From: Palsa-504 sp963844625
Lineage (GTDB): Bacteria; Actinomycetota; Actinomycetes; Streptosporangiales; Streptosporangiaceae
Direction of reading: 5' to 3'
Assembly: GCA_963844625.1 (NCBI GenBank)
Contig: CAWJPF010000018.1
Location: 248,001-312,000, forward strand
DNA length: 64,000 bases
Of this stretch, positions 23,706-31,568 are shown in pieces (positions within the stretch are counted from its first letter, which is position 1; every line of letters starts with the position of its first letter). The notes beneath the pieces are model-generated. The model was not told where the DNA came from. It ran no database searches and was given only the letters and a program-made list of their open reading frames with translations. Made by a program: the position numbers and the translations under genes.

Positions 23706-25205
23706 ATGAGCGGCGAGCCGACCGGGATAGCCGACGCGGCGGCCGGAGTCGCCTTCCCCATCTCCGCGGACGGCCGGCGGAGCAGCCTGGCCCTGGGCCG
23801 GGCGGTGGTCGCCGACGCGCTGGGCCACGTTGATCCGGCCGGGGCACTCGGCGCGGAGCAGGAGAGTAACTGGCGCGCGGGCTACCTGGCTCATTTCCGC
23901 AGGCTCATAGAAGCGGGACTGGCTTCGCGGCAGGCCGCGGTGACCGTGGCCCGCGACGGACTGGGGTCGCTGCACCGGCGGATGCGCGTGGTCGGCCCGG
24001 ACGGCGAAGAAGCCGCGCTCGACGCTCCGCTGCCAGCGCCGGCCCCGAAAGAGCTGGTCACCATCACGGTGGCGGGCACCGGCGTGGCCGACGTTGAGCT
24101 TTCTGTTCCCTACCGCGGTGACCGGCTCCGCGGTGACGCCCTGGCGCGCAGGCTCCAGACGTGGGCCGCCGACGGCGTCATCGAGCCATCGTGCGCGGAC
24201 GCTGTTGCGATGGTCGCGGCGCATCCTGACTGGCTGGCCCTGCCCGGCCGCACGGTCGTGGTACTCGGGGCGGGCGCGGAAGTAGGCCCGCTGCCGGTGC
24301 TGCTGAGCTGGGGCGCCCGGGTCATCGCCGTCGACCTGCCCCGCCCCGGCATCTGGGAGCGGGTGCTGGAGGTCGCGCGGCGCAGCGCGGGCACCCTGCT
24401 GGTCCCGGTCGCGCGCGACCAGCCCGGCGAGCAGGTCCCGGAAGCCGGCGACGGCGCCCTGGCGCAGCGCGCGGGCCTTGACCTGACCGGCGATGTCGCC
24501 GCAATCGCCGGCTGGCTCGCCACGGTCGACGGTCCGCTGGTACTCGGCAGCTACATCTACGCCGACGGCGCGGACAACGTCCGCGTCTGCAGCGCCGTCG
24601 ACGCGCTGACCGTACGCCTGCAGGATGAGCGCGACGATGTCGCGCTCGCCTTTCTCGCGACGCCGACCGACGTGTTCGCGGTCCCGGCCGATGCGGTCGC
24701 CCAGTCGGCCCGGGCCTTCGCGGACCGGTCCGCGGCGGCCAGGGCCGCGCGCATGATCTCCGGCGGACGGCTGCTCCGCCCGGCCTACTCTCCCGGCGCC
24801 GACCCCGGCATCAACGACACGCTCGTACCGCAGCAAGGACCCAATTACGCGCTGGCCAAGCGGCTGCAGCGGTGGCGGGCCACGGTCGCCAGGGACGGCG
24901 GCGCGGTCGTCTCGCTGAACGTCGCCCCGCCGACGCGCACCCGGTCGGTCACCAAGAACCGGGTCCTGGCCGCGGCGTACGGCGGCGCGCACCGGTTCGG
25001 CGTCGAGGTCTTCGAGCCCGCTACCTGTAAGGCGCTCATGGCAGCGCTGCTCGTCCATGACCTGCACGCCGGCGGCGGCCCAGCGCAGGCCCACCCCTGG
25101 CAGGATGAGGCGCACGCGGCCGCCCACGGCGGGCTGTGGCGCATCGCCTACGCTCCCCGCAGCGCGCTGGGGATCGCGGCGCTGTTCGGCGGGCTCAGGC
25201 GCTGA
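23706..25205 (+). CDS. Conserved Rossmann-like protein of unknown function
   Basis: 499 residues. A Rossmann-type dinucleotide loop (TVVVLGAGAEVGPLPVLLSW) followed at the right distance by an acidic strand end (ARVIAVDLPRPGIW) indicates NAD(P) or nucleotide binding in the middle third. Before it come an all-helical segment (ESNWRAGYLAHFRRLIEAGL) and after it a region with GSYIYADGADNVRVCSAVDA and SLNVAPPTRTRSVTKNRVLA, which look conserved. No characterised family is recognised; it appears to be a large unannotated family rather than an orphan. The gene is monocistronic, followed by two hairpins. Confidence 0.7.
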   Translation: MSGEPTGIADAAAGVAFPISADGRRSSLALGRAVVADALGHVDPAGALGAEQESNWRAGYLAHFRRLIEAGLASRQAAVTVARDGLGSLHRRMRVVGPDGEEAALDAPLPAPAPKELVTITVAGTGVADVELSVPYRGDRLRGDALARRLQTWAADGVIEPSCADAVAMVAAHPDWLALPGRTVVVLGAGAEVGPLPVLLSWGARVIAVDLPRPGIWERVLEVARRSAGTLLVPVARDQPGEQVPEAGDGALAQRAGLDLTGDVAAIAGWLATVDGPLVLGSYIYADGADNVRVCSAVDALTVRLQDERDDVALAFLATPTDVFAVPADAVAQSARAFADRSAAARAARMISGGRLLRPAYSPGADPGINDTLVPQQGPNYALAKRLQRWRATVARDGGAVVSLNVAPPTRTRSVTKNRVLAAAYGGAHRFGVEVFEPATCKALMAALLVHDLHAGGGPAQAHPWQDEAHAAAHGGLWRIAYAPRSALGIAALFGGLRR

Positions 25206-25288
25206 ACCGCCGGCAGCTACCGGCACATGCTCGCCACCCTCAGCGGCCACCACGCCCAGGCTCGCGCGACTCGCCTGGTAATACCGGC

Positions 25289-25327
25289 GTCCGTTCGGTA
25301 TAAAAAAGATTTTTCTACCGAACGGAC
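25289..25327. repeat. Hairpin with A/T-tract core (12-bp arms)
   Basis: Arms GTCCGTTCGGTA (25289-25300) and its complement (25316-25327) enclose a core with A6 and T5 runs that could extend the stem after one mismatch. A related structure with the same outer arms (CGTTCGG / CCGAACG) and the same following GACGG lies at 49441-49477. Both lie just after plus-strand genes. Confidence 0.65.
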
Positions 25328-25377
25328 GGGGGCTGCTCGCGCCGAGCCTGCGCCGGAGCGGCGCAGGGTGCTGCAGC

Positions 25378-25415
25378 GGAAGGCCCCGCCAGATTCCGGC
25401 GGGGCCTTCCGTTTT
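25378..25415 (+). terminator. Rho-independent terminator
   Basis: A 13-bp perfect GC-rich stem (GGAAGGCCCCGCC at 25378-25390 and its complement at 25398-25410), 7-base loop, followed by GTTTT. Orientation fits termination of plus-strand transcription from the gene ending at 25205. It lies only 50 bases before the end of the convergent DUF397 gene. Confidence 0.8.
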
Positions 25416-25470
25416 CGTGCTGACCGAGAGCTACCGTTAAGCAGGGTTCGACAGCACTTTACTGGTTTGG

Positions 25471-25713
25471 CTACTTCCTGCCGAAGCGGTCGAATTCTCC
25501 GTTTCGTACGCCGCCGAGAAAAGCATGCCATTCGTCCGGCGTGAATCGGAGAACCGGACCCTCGGAATCCCTGCTGTTGCGGACACCGATCTCGTCATCG
25601 GGCAGACTCGCCACCTCGACGCAGTTGCCATTGGAGAAACTCAGCGAGCTCTTAACCCAGTAAGAACTCGAACCCGGCCTTTCGGGTAGGCTTTCGAACG
25701 TAGGTCTTCCCAC
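25471..25713 (-). CDS. DUF397 domain protein
   Basis: 80 residues with the DUF397 signature: SYWVKSSLSFSNGNCVEVAS, then IGVRNSRDSEGPVLRFTPDEWHAFLGGVRNGEFD. These small actinobacterial proteins are nearly always encoded next to an XRE-DUF5753 regulator, and are thought to bind it as partners or antagonists in developmental control. That partner is the next gene upstream on the same strand (25989-26879), about 275 bases away, somewhat farther than usual. Confidence 0.9.
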   Translation of the reverse strand: MGRPTFESLPERPGSSSYWVKSSLSFSNGNCVEVASLPDDEIGVRNSRDSEGPVLRFTPDEWHAFLGGVRNGEFDRFGRK

Positions 25714-25988
25714 GTCATTACCTCACTGATTGTCGTTGGTTTATCCGAAATGAGTAACTACGAAGTGCAGTTCCGATGCTACTTAAAGTAGCCGCACAAC
25801 TCTAAGGTTAGCAGATAACAGAGGTGTCGATGGGCCCTCTTTCGCCACAAGTGGCACTACGGCCCAATGGATGTCTGTTGTACTGGCGGTGCACCGCACG
25901 CCTCAACGGGCGCAGACGAGGTGGGGGCCGCTTGAGCCAGGGCGCCGGCGGCCAGTTCCGGCCAGAAGCCGCGCAGGTCTTGCGGCAC

Positions 25989-26879
25989 TTACGCGCCGGC
26001 GGGCGCGCGCACCGACCAATGCGACTCCGCCGTTTCGAGTATGAGTTCCCTCGACGCCGCCGGGTCGAGCGACGCCTCGGCGAGCGCCTGGAAGGCAATC
26101 CGGTGCAAGTACGTCTCCCGCTCTCCCTCCAGGGAAAAGCCGCTCCGCAGATGCTCAGTGCTCACCACGTCTTGCAGCATCGCGTCGCTATCTACCCCGA
26201 AGCCGAATATAACAAAGGACTCTCCGAAGACCGTGTGCTGCGCGTCGAGGGGCAGGATCTGCAACGTCAGATTTGGCCGGTCAGCCTCTCGCACGAGACG
26301 CTGAAGCTGCCCGTACATCACCGACGCATCACCGACCCGGCGTTTCAGGACCGATTCATCAAGCACGACCGATAGCTGCAGTTCCGCACGGTCCAGTATC
26401 TGCTGGCGCTGCATGCGGACCCTGACCATCCGGCTGATCATGCCCGGCGCAATTGGCTCGACCCGGCTGTAGCTGCCAATTATATGCTTGGCATAGCTTT
26501 CAGCTTGCAGCAGGCCAGTTACGACATCAACATGCCAGATGGCCATGGAAGTGGCCTCGTGCTCTAGGCCGATGAATTGCTGATAGTCCTCCGATAGGCT
26601 GTCAGCGAATTCTTCCCACCAGCCCTTCTGAGCCGCATCCTCGGCGAGCTCGAGCAGGAGCGCACGGCGGGGCCCGGTGATCTGGTAGTAGTCGAGCAGT
26701 CTCTCGACTTCCCGCGGCCGCAAGCCGGTCCTGGCCCGCTCGTACCTGCTGATCTTGGAGGGCGACCATCTCAGCGCGGCGGCAACGGCGTCTCCGCTCT
26801 TGCCCTTGCTCTCCCTGATCCCACGTAGTTCAGCGGCCAGCCGGCGGCGCCGTACCGTGGGGCTTGCTGGCGCGATCAT
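25989..26879 (-). CDS. XRE-family regulator with DUF5753 domain
   Basis: 296 residues. N-terminal helix-turn-helix at about 10-70 (ELRGIRESKGKSGDAVAAAL, RWSPSKISRYERARTGLRPR), then the DUF5753 ligand/partner domain from about 105 (FIGLEHEATSMAIWHVDVVT, GLLQAESYAKHII, LSVVLDESVLKRRVGDASVM, LTLQILPLDAQHTVFGESFV). This is one of the most expanded regulator families in sporulating actinomycetes and works with DUF397 proteins such as the one encoded downstream. ATG start; GGAGGAG lies close upstream. Base composition is a little more AT-rich than nearby genes. Confidence 0.92.
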   Translation of the reverse strand: MIAPASPTVRRRRLAAELRGIRESKGKSGDAVAAALRWSPSKISRYERARTGLRPREVERLLDYYQITGPRRALLLELAEDAAQKGWWEEFADSLSEDYQQFIGLEHEATSMAIWHVDVVTGLLQAESYAKHIIGSYSRVEPIAPGMISRMVRVRMQRQQILDRAELQLSVVLDESVLKRRVGDASVMYGQLQRLVREADRPNLTLQILPLDAQHTVFGESFVIFGFGVDSDAMLQDVVSTEHLRSGFSLEGERETYLHRIAFQALAEASLDPAASRELILETAESHWSVRAPAGA

Positions 26880-27408
26880 CGGGCGTCTCTCCTCCTGCTG
26901 CCGCGCGGGCGGACTAGAGCGACGGTGAGGCAGATTTCACGGAAACTATCCTTGCAAACCCTTAGTACACCGTTCACATACCCACCGCAACTAAGGCCTA
27001 GCCCACGCGAACATACGGATCTGCGGCCGGTCCGCGGAAAGCCAGTGCCGTGGCGGAAGCGGTCCGTCGACGGCCGACTCGGGCGCCGAGGCGGCCCGCA
27101 GCCCGGGTGGGCCCGCTGGTATCGTGCCGCGGTCGATTCATGACTGACCCCTGAAACGCAAGATGCCGCCGGTCTTGATGTTGCCTATTGCGCAGGAATA
27201 CCGCGTGCTGCGACTGCTGGAGACTTATATGGCGAGGGGGGTACCGGTGAAGAAATGCGGCCGGAGTTGCTGACAGCCTGGGCTAGCGGCCGGCCCGGCC
27301 GCCGGTCAGGCTTAGCGCACAAACGTGCCACGCCTAGCGTAATCACACGATCGGCCTGCCGCGGAGGGCCGAATCCGCAACAGGCCGTTAGTCGTGCGCC
27401 GGGTTAGT
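26880..27408. other. Intergenic region, nothing recognised
   Basis: About 530 bases with no gene of convincing start or codon use. A near-continuous GC palindrome (GCGGCCGG, one base, CCGGCCGC) at 27286-27302 could form a hairpin. The region holds the promoter of the XRE gene at its left end and follows the end of the secreted-peptide gene at its right. Confidence 0.4.
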
Positions 27409-27564
27409 TCACCCGTGATAGTAAGAGGAGTGGGGGGCCATGGCCACCACGTGGACGGTGGATGCCTGCGCCGCTACCACCGGTACCGCAGAGCCAGCCA
27501 GAATTGACCCAGCCGCGCTGAGTGCTAGGATAGCGGGAATGATGACGGTTTTTCTAATGCGCAT
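27409..27564 (-). CDS. Small secreted peptide
   Basis: 51 residues. The ATG at 27562-27564 is preceded by GGAGGAATC, a strong ribosome-binding site, so I start here rather than at the longer in-frame GTG/ATG positions. MRIRK is followed by a hydrophobic core (TVIIPAILALSAAGSILAGS) and a probable signal-peptidase site near VVAAQA|S, which would leave a mature peptide of only ~18 residues (STVHVVAMAPHSSYYHG). The gene is divergent from the LuxR regulator across an AT-rich spacer. A signal or matrix peptide is possible; no known family. Confidence 0.65.
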   Translation of the reverse strand: MRIRKTVIIPAILALSAAGSILAGSAVPVVAAQASTVHVVAMAPHSSYYHG

Positions 27565-27923
27565 GATTCCTCCATGCCGTTTACACTGGTCAGCGGTGTG
27601 TTGCATGGCTTCGCCAGCACGCAACAGCACGTCTGAGTCATGTATAACTATTGCCGCTTTTCGGCTGTTTCATACACAGCGTAAGGCATCACTTACAGTT
27701 TTTTCAAATACTAAATAATGCATTCCGTATTTCGCTAGACCCTGCCTGGAAAAGTGCATTTATTCATGTCCGGGAAATTGCGAAGATATATGTACTGCAA
27801 GGTTATGCGCAACTTGCATCGCGCCCTGGGAAGTATTACGATGAAGGTGCTATTAAGCTCTCAAATTAATATGCGGAAATTGTCCGCTTGTTCCATAAAT
27901 GTTCTGGTAGTAAAGTTTGTTCC
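27565..27923. promoter_or_regulatory. AT-rich divergent promoter region
   Basis: About 360 bases separating the secreted-peptide gene (minus) from the large LuxR gene (plus). The part from about 27640 to 27920 is markedly AT-rich compared with the rest of the window (long runs such as cagttttttcaaatacta and aattaatatgcgg). It holds no convincing gene. It must carry both promoters and probably binding sites for a nucleoid protein or the LuxR product. Confidence 0.55.
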
Positions 27924-30761
27924 ATGTCCTCGCTGACTCCGGCCGGTGCGCTGGTCGGCCGCGACAGCGAGATGGCGTTGCTGACCGGGCTCATAAGAGA
28001 GGTGGCCCGGGGACGCGGCAGCTCGGTGCTTATCGAGGGTGAGCCGGGGATCGGCAAGTCCGCGCTGGTACGGGCGGCGGTGGCGGAGGCGCCCGAGGCC
28101 GGCTGCGAGGTGTTCTGGGGGGCCGGCGATGAACTGGGCCAGGCGCTGCCGCTGCTGCCGTTCCTGGACGGGTTGTTAGTACGCGAGCCTTCCGCGAATC
28201 CCCGGCGGAACACGATCGTCCGGCTGTTGCGCGGGGAGGTCGCCACCGACCGCGGCACGGACGTACCGGCGGCGCTGGCGGAGCAGCTGCTGGCGCTGGT
28301 CGCCGAGCAGTGCGCGGTGCGGCCGACCATCCTGGTCATCGACGACCTGCAGTGGGCCGACCAGGCCAGCATCACGTTGTGGGGCCGGCTGGCGAGGTCG
28401 GCGGGACAGCTGCCGCTGCTGCTAATCGGGCTGATGCGACCAGCGCCCCAGCGAGATGACCTGCTGGCGCTGCGGCGAGTCGCGGGCGACGCCGCGCGGC
28501 TCCCGATCACCGGGCTCACCGGGGCGGCGGTGGCCGACCTGATAGGAGCCCTCACCGGCGGCCAGCCCGAGGGCGACCTGCTGCGGCTCGCCGGCGGGGC
28601 GGCGGGCAACCCGCTCTACGTCACCGAGATGGTGGCTGCGCTGGCCCGCAGCTCCAGCGTGACCATCACCGAGGCGGGAGCCGCCAAGCTGGCGAGCGGT
28701 TCCGTGCCGAGCTCCCTGTCGGCGGCCATAGCCGACCGCCTCGGCTTTGTGACCGGGCCGGTGCGCGAGGTCCTGCGGGCGGCGGCCCTGCTCGGCGTGG
28801 ATTTCGCCGTCCCCGATCTGGCGACCGTACTGGGCCGTAGCGTAGCGGACCTGATCCCGGCGGTGGACGAGGCACGTGCCGTCGGCGTGCTGGCCGAATC
28901 AGGCAATGGCCTCGGGTTCCGCCACCCGCTGATCCGGGCAGCGCTTTACGACGAGATGCCGGCGCCGGTGCGCGCCGCCTGGCACCGCGATGCGGGGCGC
29001 GCTCTCGCCGAGGCGAGCGCGCCGGCGGACCGGGTGGCCCGGCAGATGCTGCGGGCCGTCGGCGGACCCGGCGGCACGGCCGAGCCGATGGATGAGTGGA
29101 TGCTGACCTGGCTGGGCGACTCGGCGGACCTGCTGGTCGGGCAGGCGCCCGGGGTCGCGGCCGAACTCCTGACCCGGGCCGTCGCCAGTTCCCCGGCCGA
29201 CTCGGACCAGCACGGCTGGCTGGCGAGCAGGCTCGCGGACGCCCTCTACCGTATCGGTGACAGGGCGCAGGCCGAGCAGGTGGCAAACCACGCGCTGGAG
29301 CAGACACCCGAGCCCGATCTTCTCGTGGACCTGCACTGGACGCTGGCGCAGTGCCGCATGCTGGCCGGGGAGTCCGCGGAGTCCCTGGCCACGCTGGACC
29401 GGGCGCTGGCTTCTCCCGGGATCTCGGCCCGGCACCGGGCCAGGCTGCTCGTGCTCGCCGCCCGGACGCACAGCTACCTCGGCGAGGTCGAAGAGGCGGG
29501 CCGGGTCGCCGCCGCGGCGCTCGCGGCGGCGACGGAGGCGGGCGACAACTGGGCTATGGGCTGGGCGTTTCATGTGCTGACGATCGTGACCGGGGTGCAG
29601 GGGCACGCGACCGACGCGCTGCCGCTGTTCGACCGGGCGCTGACCGTGACCCAGTCCGATCCGGCGCTGACCGATCTGCGGCTGCTGCTGCAGATCAACA
29701 AGGCTGTCACCCTGAGCAACCTCGACCGAAATGAGGAGGCACTGGCCGCGGCCGGGCAGGCCCGCGATCTCGCCGACCAGGTGAGTCCGGCGATCCGGCT
29801 GGCTCAGGCACACGGCGCCCTGGGCCAGTTGCTGTTCGAAACGGGACGATGGGACGAGGCGCTGGCCGAGGTGGGAATCGTGCCTGAGAACCTGAAGGAA
29901 CCCCCTGCGGCCTGCATCGACCTCGGCATCGCGGCCGTGATCAGCTTCCATCGCGGCGAGACCGCCATGGCACGCCGCTACCTCGCGGCCGCCGTCCCGC
30001 ACGCCGAACGGATCGGCCACCGGCTTATCGCCCGGCTGGCCCTGGCCCGCAGCCTGGAGCGTGAGCAGGACGGCGCTCTGCCCGAGGCGCTGACCGCGCT
30101 GACCGATGCGTTCGACGGCAACGCAGAACAACTCGAGGAAGTCGAGGACCTGCTGGCCGACGCCGTCCGCCTCGCCAGCCAGATCGGTGCGGCGAGCACC
30201 GCCCAGGCCCTCGCGGGCCACGCGGCCGCGCTCGGCGCCGAATCGACGATCCCGCACCGGCAGGCGACCGTGCGCTACTGCCGTGGCCTGCTAGACCATG
30301 ACGCCGCCGGGCTACTCGCGGCCGCGGAGCGTTACGACGACGCCGGCAGGCCGCTACTGAGGGCGAAGGCGCTGGAGGCGGCGGCCGGAGAGTTCGTCCA
30401 GGCCGGCGACCGCAGCCAGGCGCGGGGCGCATTTACCGGGGCCGTGGAGGTCTACACCTCGCTGGGCGCGGCCGCGGACGTCGCGCGGCTGCAGGCCACG
30501 TTCCGCGCCCACGGCATCCGGCGCGGGCCGCACGCCAAGCACCGGCGGGCGCGCAGCGGCTGGGACAGCCTGACGGCGACCGAGATCAAGATCGCCGGAT
30601 TCGTGCAGGAGGGATTGTCGAACCCGGAAATAGCGGCCAAGCTGCTGCTATCCAGGCGGACCGTCGCGACCCACGTCTCCCACATCCTGAAGAAGCTCGA
30701 CGTCCATTCGCGGACCGACATCGCCCGGGAGTCTGCCCTGCGTACCATCGCGTCGAAGTGA
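27924..30761 (+). CDS. Large ATP-binding LuxR-family regulator (LAL/MalT-like)
   Basis: 945 residues from the ATG at 27924 (MSSLTPAGALVGRDSEM). Walker A GEPGIGKS at 39-46, Walker B TILVIDDLQWAD near 135, followed by an AAA/NACHT-like ATPase region to about 380, a long helical TPR-like section (about 395-860), and a C-terminal LuxR helix-turn-helix (LTATEIKIAGFVQEGLSNPE, IAAKLLLSRRTVATHVSHIL, KKLDVHSRTDIARE). This is the classical LAL regulator plan: ligand sensing via the repeats, ATP-dependent activation, DNA binding through the C-terminus. LAL genes often control secondary metabolism or sugar use. No biosynthetic cluster is adjacent, so its targets may be the divergent secreted peptide or distant genes. 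Confidence 0.93.
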   Translation: MSSLTPAGALVGRDSEMALLTGLIREVARGRGSSVLIEGEPGIGKSALVRAAVAEAPEAGCEVFWGAGDELGQALPLLPFLDGLLVREPSANPRRNTIVRLLRGEVATDRGTDVPAALAEQLLALVAEQCAVRPTILVIDDLQWADQASITLWGRLARSAGQLPLLLIGLMRPAPQRDDLLALRRVAGDAARLPITGLTGAAVADLIGALTGGQPEGDLLRLAGGAAGNPLYVTEMVAALARSSSVTITEAGAAKLASGSVPSSLSAAIADRLGFVTGPVREVLRAAALLGVDFAVPDLATVLGRSVADLIPAVDEARAVGVLAESGNGLGFRHPLIRAALYDEMPAPVRAAWHRDAGRALAEASAPADRVARQMLRAVGGPGGTAEPMDEWMLTWLGDSADLLVGQAPGVAAELLTRAVASSPADSDQHGWLASRLADALYRIGDRAQAEQVANHALEQTPEPDLLVDLHWTLAQCRMLAGESAESLATLDRALASPGISARHRARLLVLAARTHSYLGEVEEAGRVAAAALAAATEAGDNWAMGWAFHVLTIVTGVQGHATDALPLFDRALTVTQSDPALTDLRLLLQINKAVTLSNLDRNEEALAAAGQARDLADQVSPAIRLAQAHGALGQLLFETGRWDEALAEVGIVPENLKEPPAACIDLGIAAVISFHRGETAMARRYLAAAVPHAERIGHRLIARLALARSLEREQDGALPEALTALTDAFDGNAEQLEEVEDLLADAVRLASQIGAASTAQALAGHAAALGAESTIPHRQATVRYCRGLLDHDAAGLLAAAERYDDAGRPLLRAKALEAAAGEFVQAGDRSQARGAFTGAVEVYTSLGAAADVARLQATFRAHGIRRGPHAKHRRARSGWDSLTATEIKIAGFVQEGLSNPEIAAKLLLSRRTVATHVSHILKKLDVHSRTDIARESALRTIASK

Positions 30762-31307
30762 CCCCTGAACCTCTCGCCTGGCCGCGGGAATCATCGGCGT
30801 CGTGCCTGGCGGGGACGGTGAACCGCCGGGGGGGTTGCGGCTCACCGTCCCCACGGGTGCCCCCGCCGCGGGGACGCGTCCGGCGCCCTCGGCCGGGTCA
30901 GGGGCGAACGCGAGCGTGAAGTACACCGCCTTGCCCGCAGGGGTGTGGTAAAAGCCCCAGTCAGCCGACAGGGTGGCGACCAGCATCAGGCCCCGTCCGG
31001 TCTCCGCATCGGCGGGGGCATCGACCACCACGGGCAAGAAGCAGGACGTGTCGAAGACATCAACGCGTAGCTGATGGCAGGAGCAGGTAATGGCCAGCGT
31101 GACGGTCCCGGTCGTCTCGCGCCTGATGGCGTTGGTCACCAGTTCGCTGGTAAGCAGGACCGCGACGCCCGGGTCGACGGGGACATCCCACGCACGGATG
31201 GCCGCCTGGACCTGGCGGCGAGCTTCGCCGGCCGCGGCCGGTCCCGTAGCCAGCCGGACACGGCGCCGGTACAGTTCGGTCGGACGAGGCGGGGCCATCG
31301 CGTTCAT
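30648..31307 (-). CDS. Anti-sigma-type serine kinase / HATPase domain protein
   Basis: 219 residues from the ATG at 31305-31307 (AAGGA five bases upstream). The RsbW/SpoIIAB-type ATPase domain is seen in RQVQAAIRAWDVPVDPGVAV, LLTSELVTNAIRRETTGTV (N box), VDVFDTSCFLPVVV and GRGLMLVATLSADWGFYHTP (G boxes) ending GKAVYFTLAF. The D-x-G of the first G box appears replaced by D-T-S, which is common in the stand-alone actinomycete paralogues. A ~75-residue Pro/Gly-rich tail follows and overlaps the end of the convergent LuxR gene by 114 bases. It probably regulates a sigma factor or partner by binding or phosphorylation. Confidence 0.8.
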   Translation of the reverse strand: MNAMAPPRPTELYRRRVRLATGPAAAGEARRQVQAAIRAWDVPVDPGVAVLLTSELVTNAIRRETTGTVTLAITCSCHQLRVDVFDTSCFLPVVVDAPADAETGRGLMLVATLSADWGFYHTPAGKAVYFTLAFAPDPAEGAGRVPAAGAPVGTVSRNPPGGSPSPPGTTPMIPAARREVQGSLRRDGTQGRLPGDVGPRMDVELLQDVGDVGRDGPPG

Positions 31308-31568
31308 CGGGTTCCTTAGCGGCCGGTTTTGCTGGTCCGGGAGAATGCTGGTCGCTCTGCCCGGGTACTCAGGGGCCGAGCGCGATAACGAGCTGCTCGG
31401 TACCCCTTGCAAGAAAAATGGTGCTGCAACTTTCAGTGAGAGACATCGGTCAGCTGACGGATCTTGCATCACAGGCCCGGACGCGGACCGGGATCACCAT
31501 CGCTGATGGCGGGGTTGCCCTGGTGGTGGTTGTGATGGTGCAATCAGGGAGTCTCCTGGGGAGGGCTG

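Noticed and set aside
27145..27408. Small RNA or riboswitch upstream of the secreted-peptide end
   Set aside because: Only one short GC palindrome; no known riboswitch core and it lies downstream, not upstream, of the peptide gene.
27888..27923. Upstream TTG start for the LuxR regulator
   Set aside because: It adds a Cys/Lys-rich dozen residues unlike relatives, and the ATG at 27924 begins the usual sequence before the GRDSE motif.
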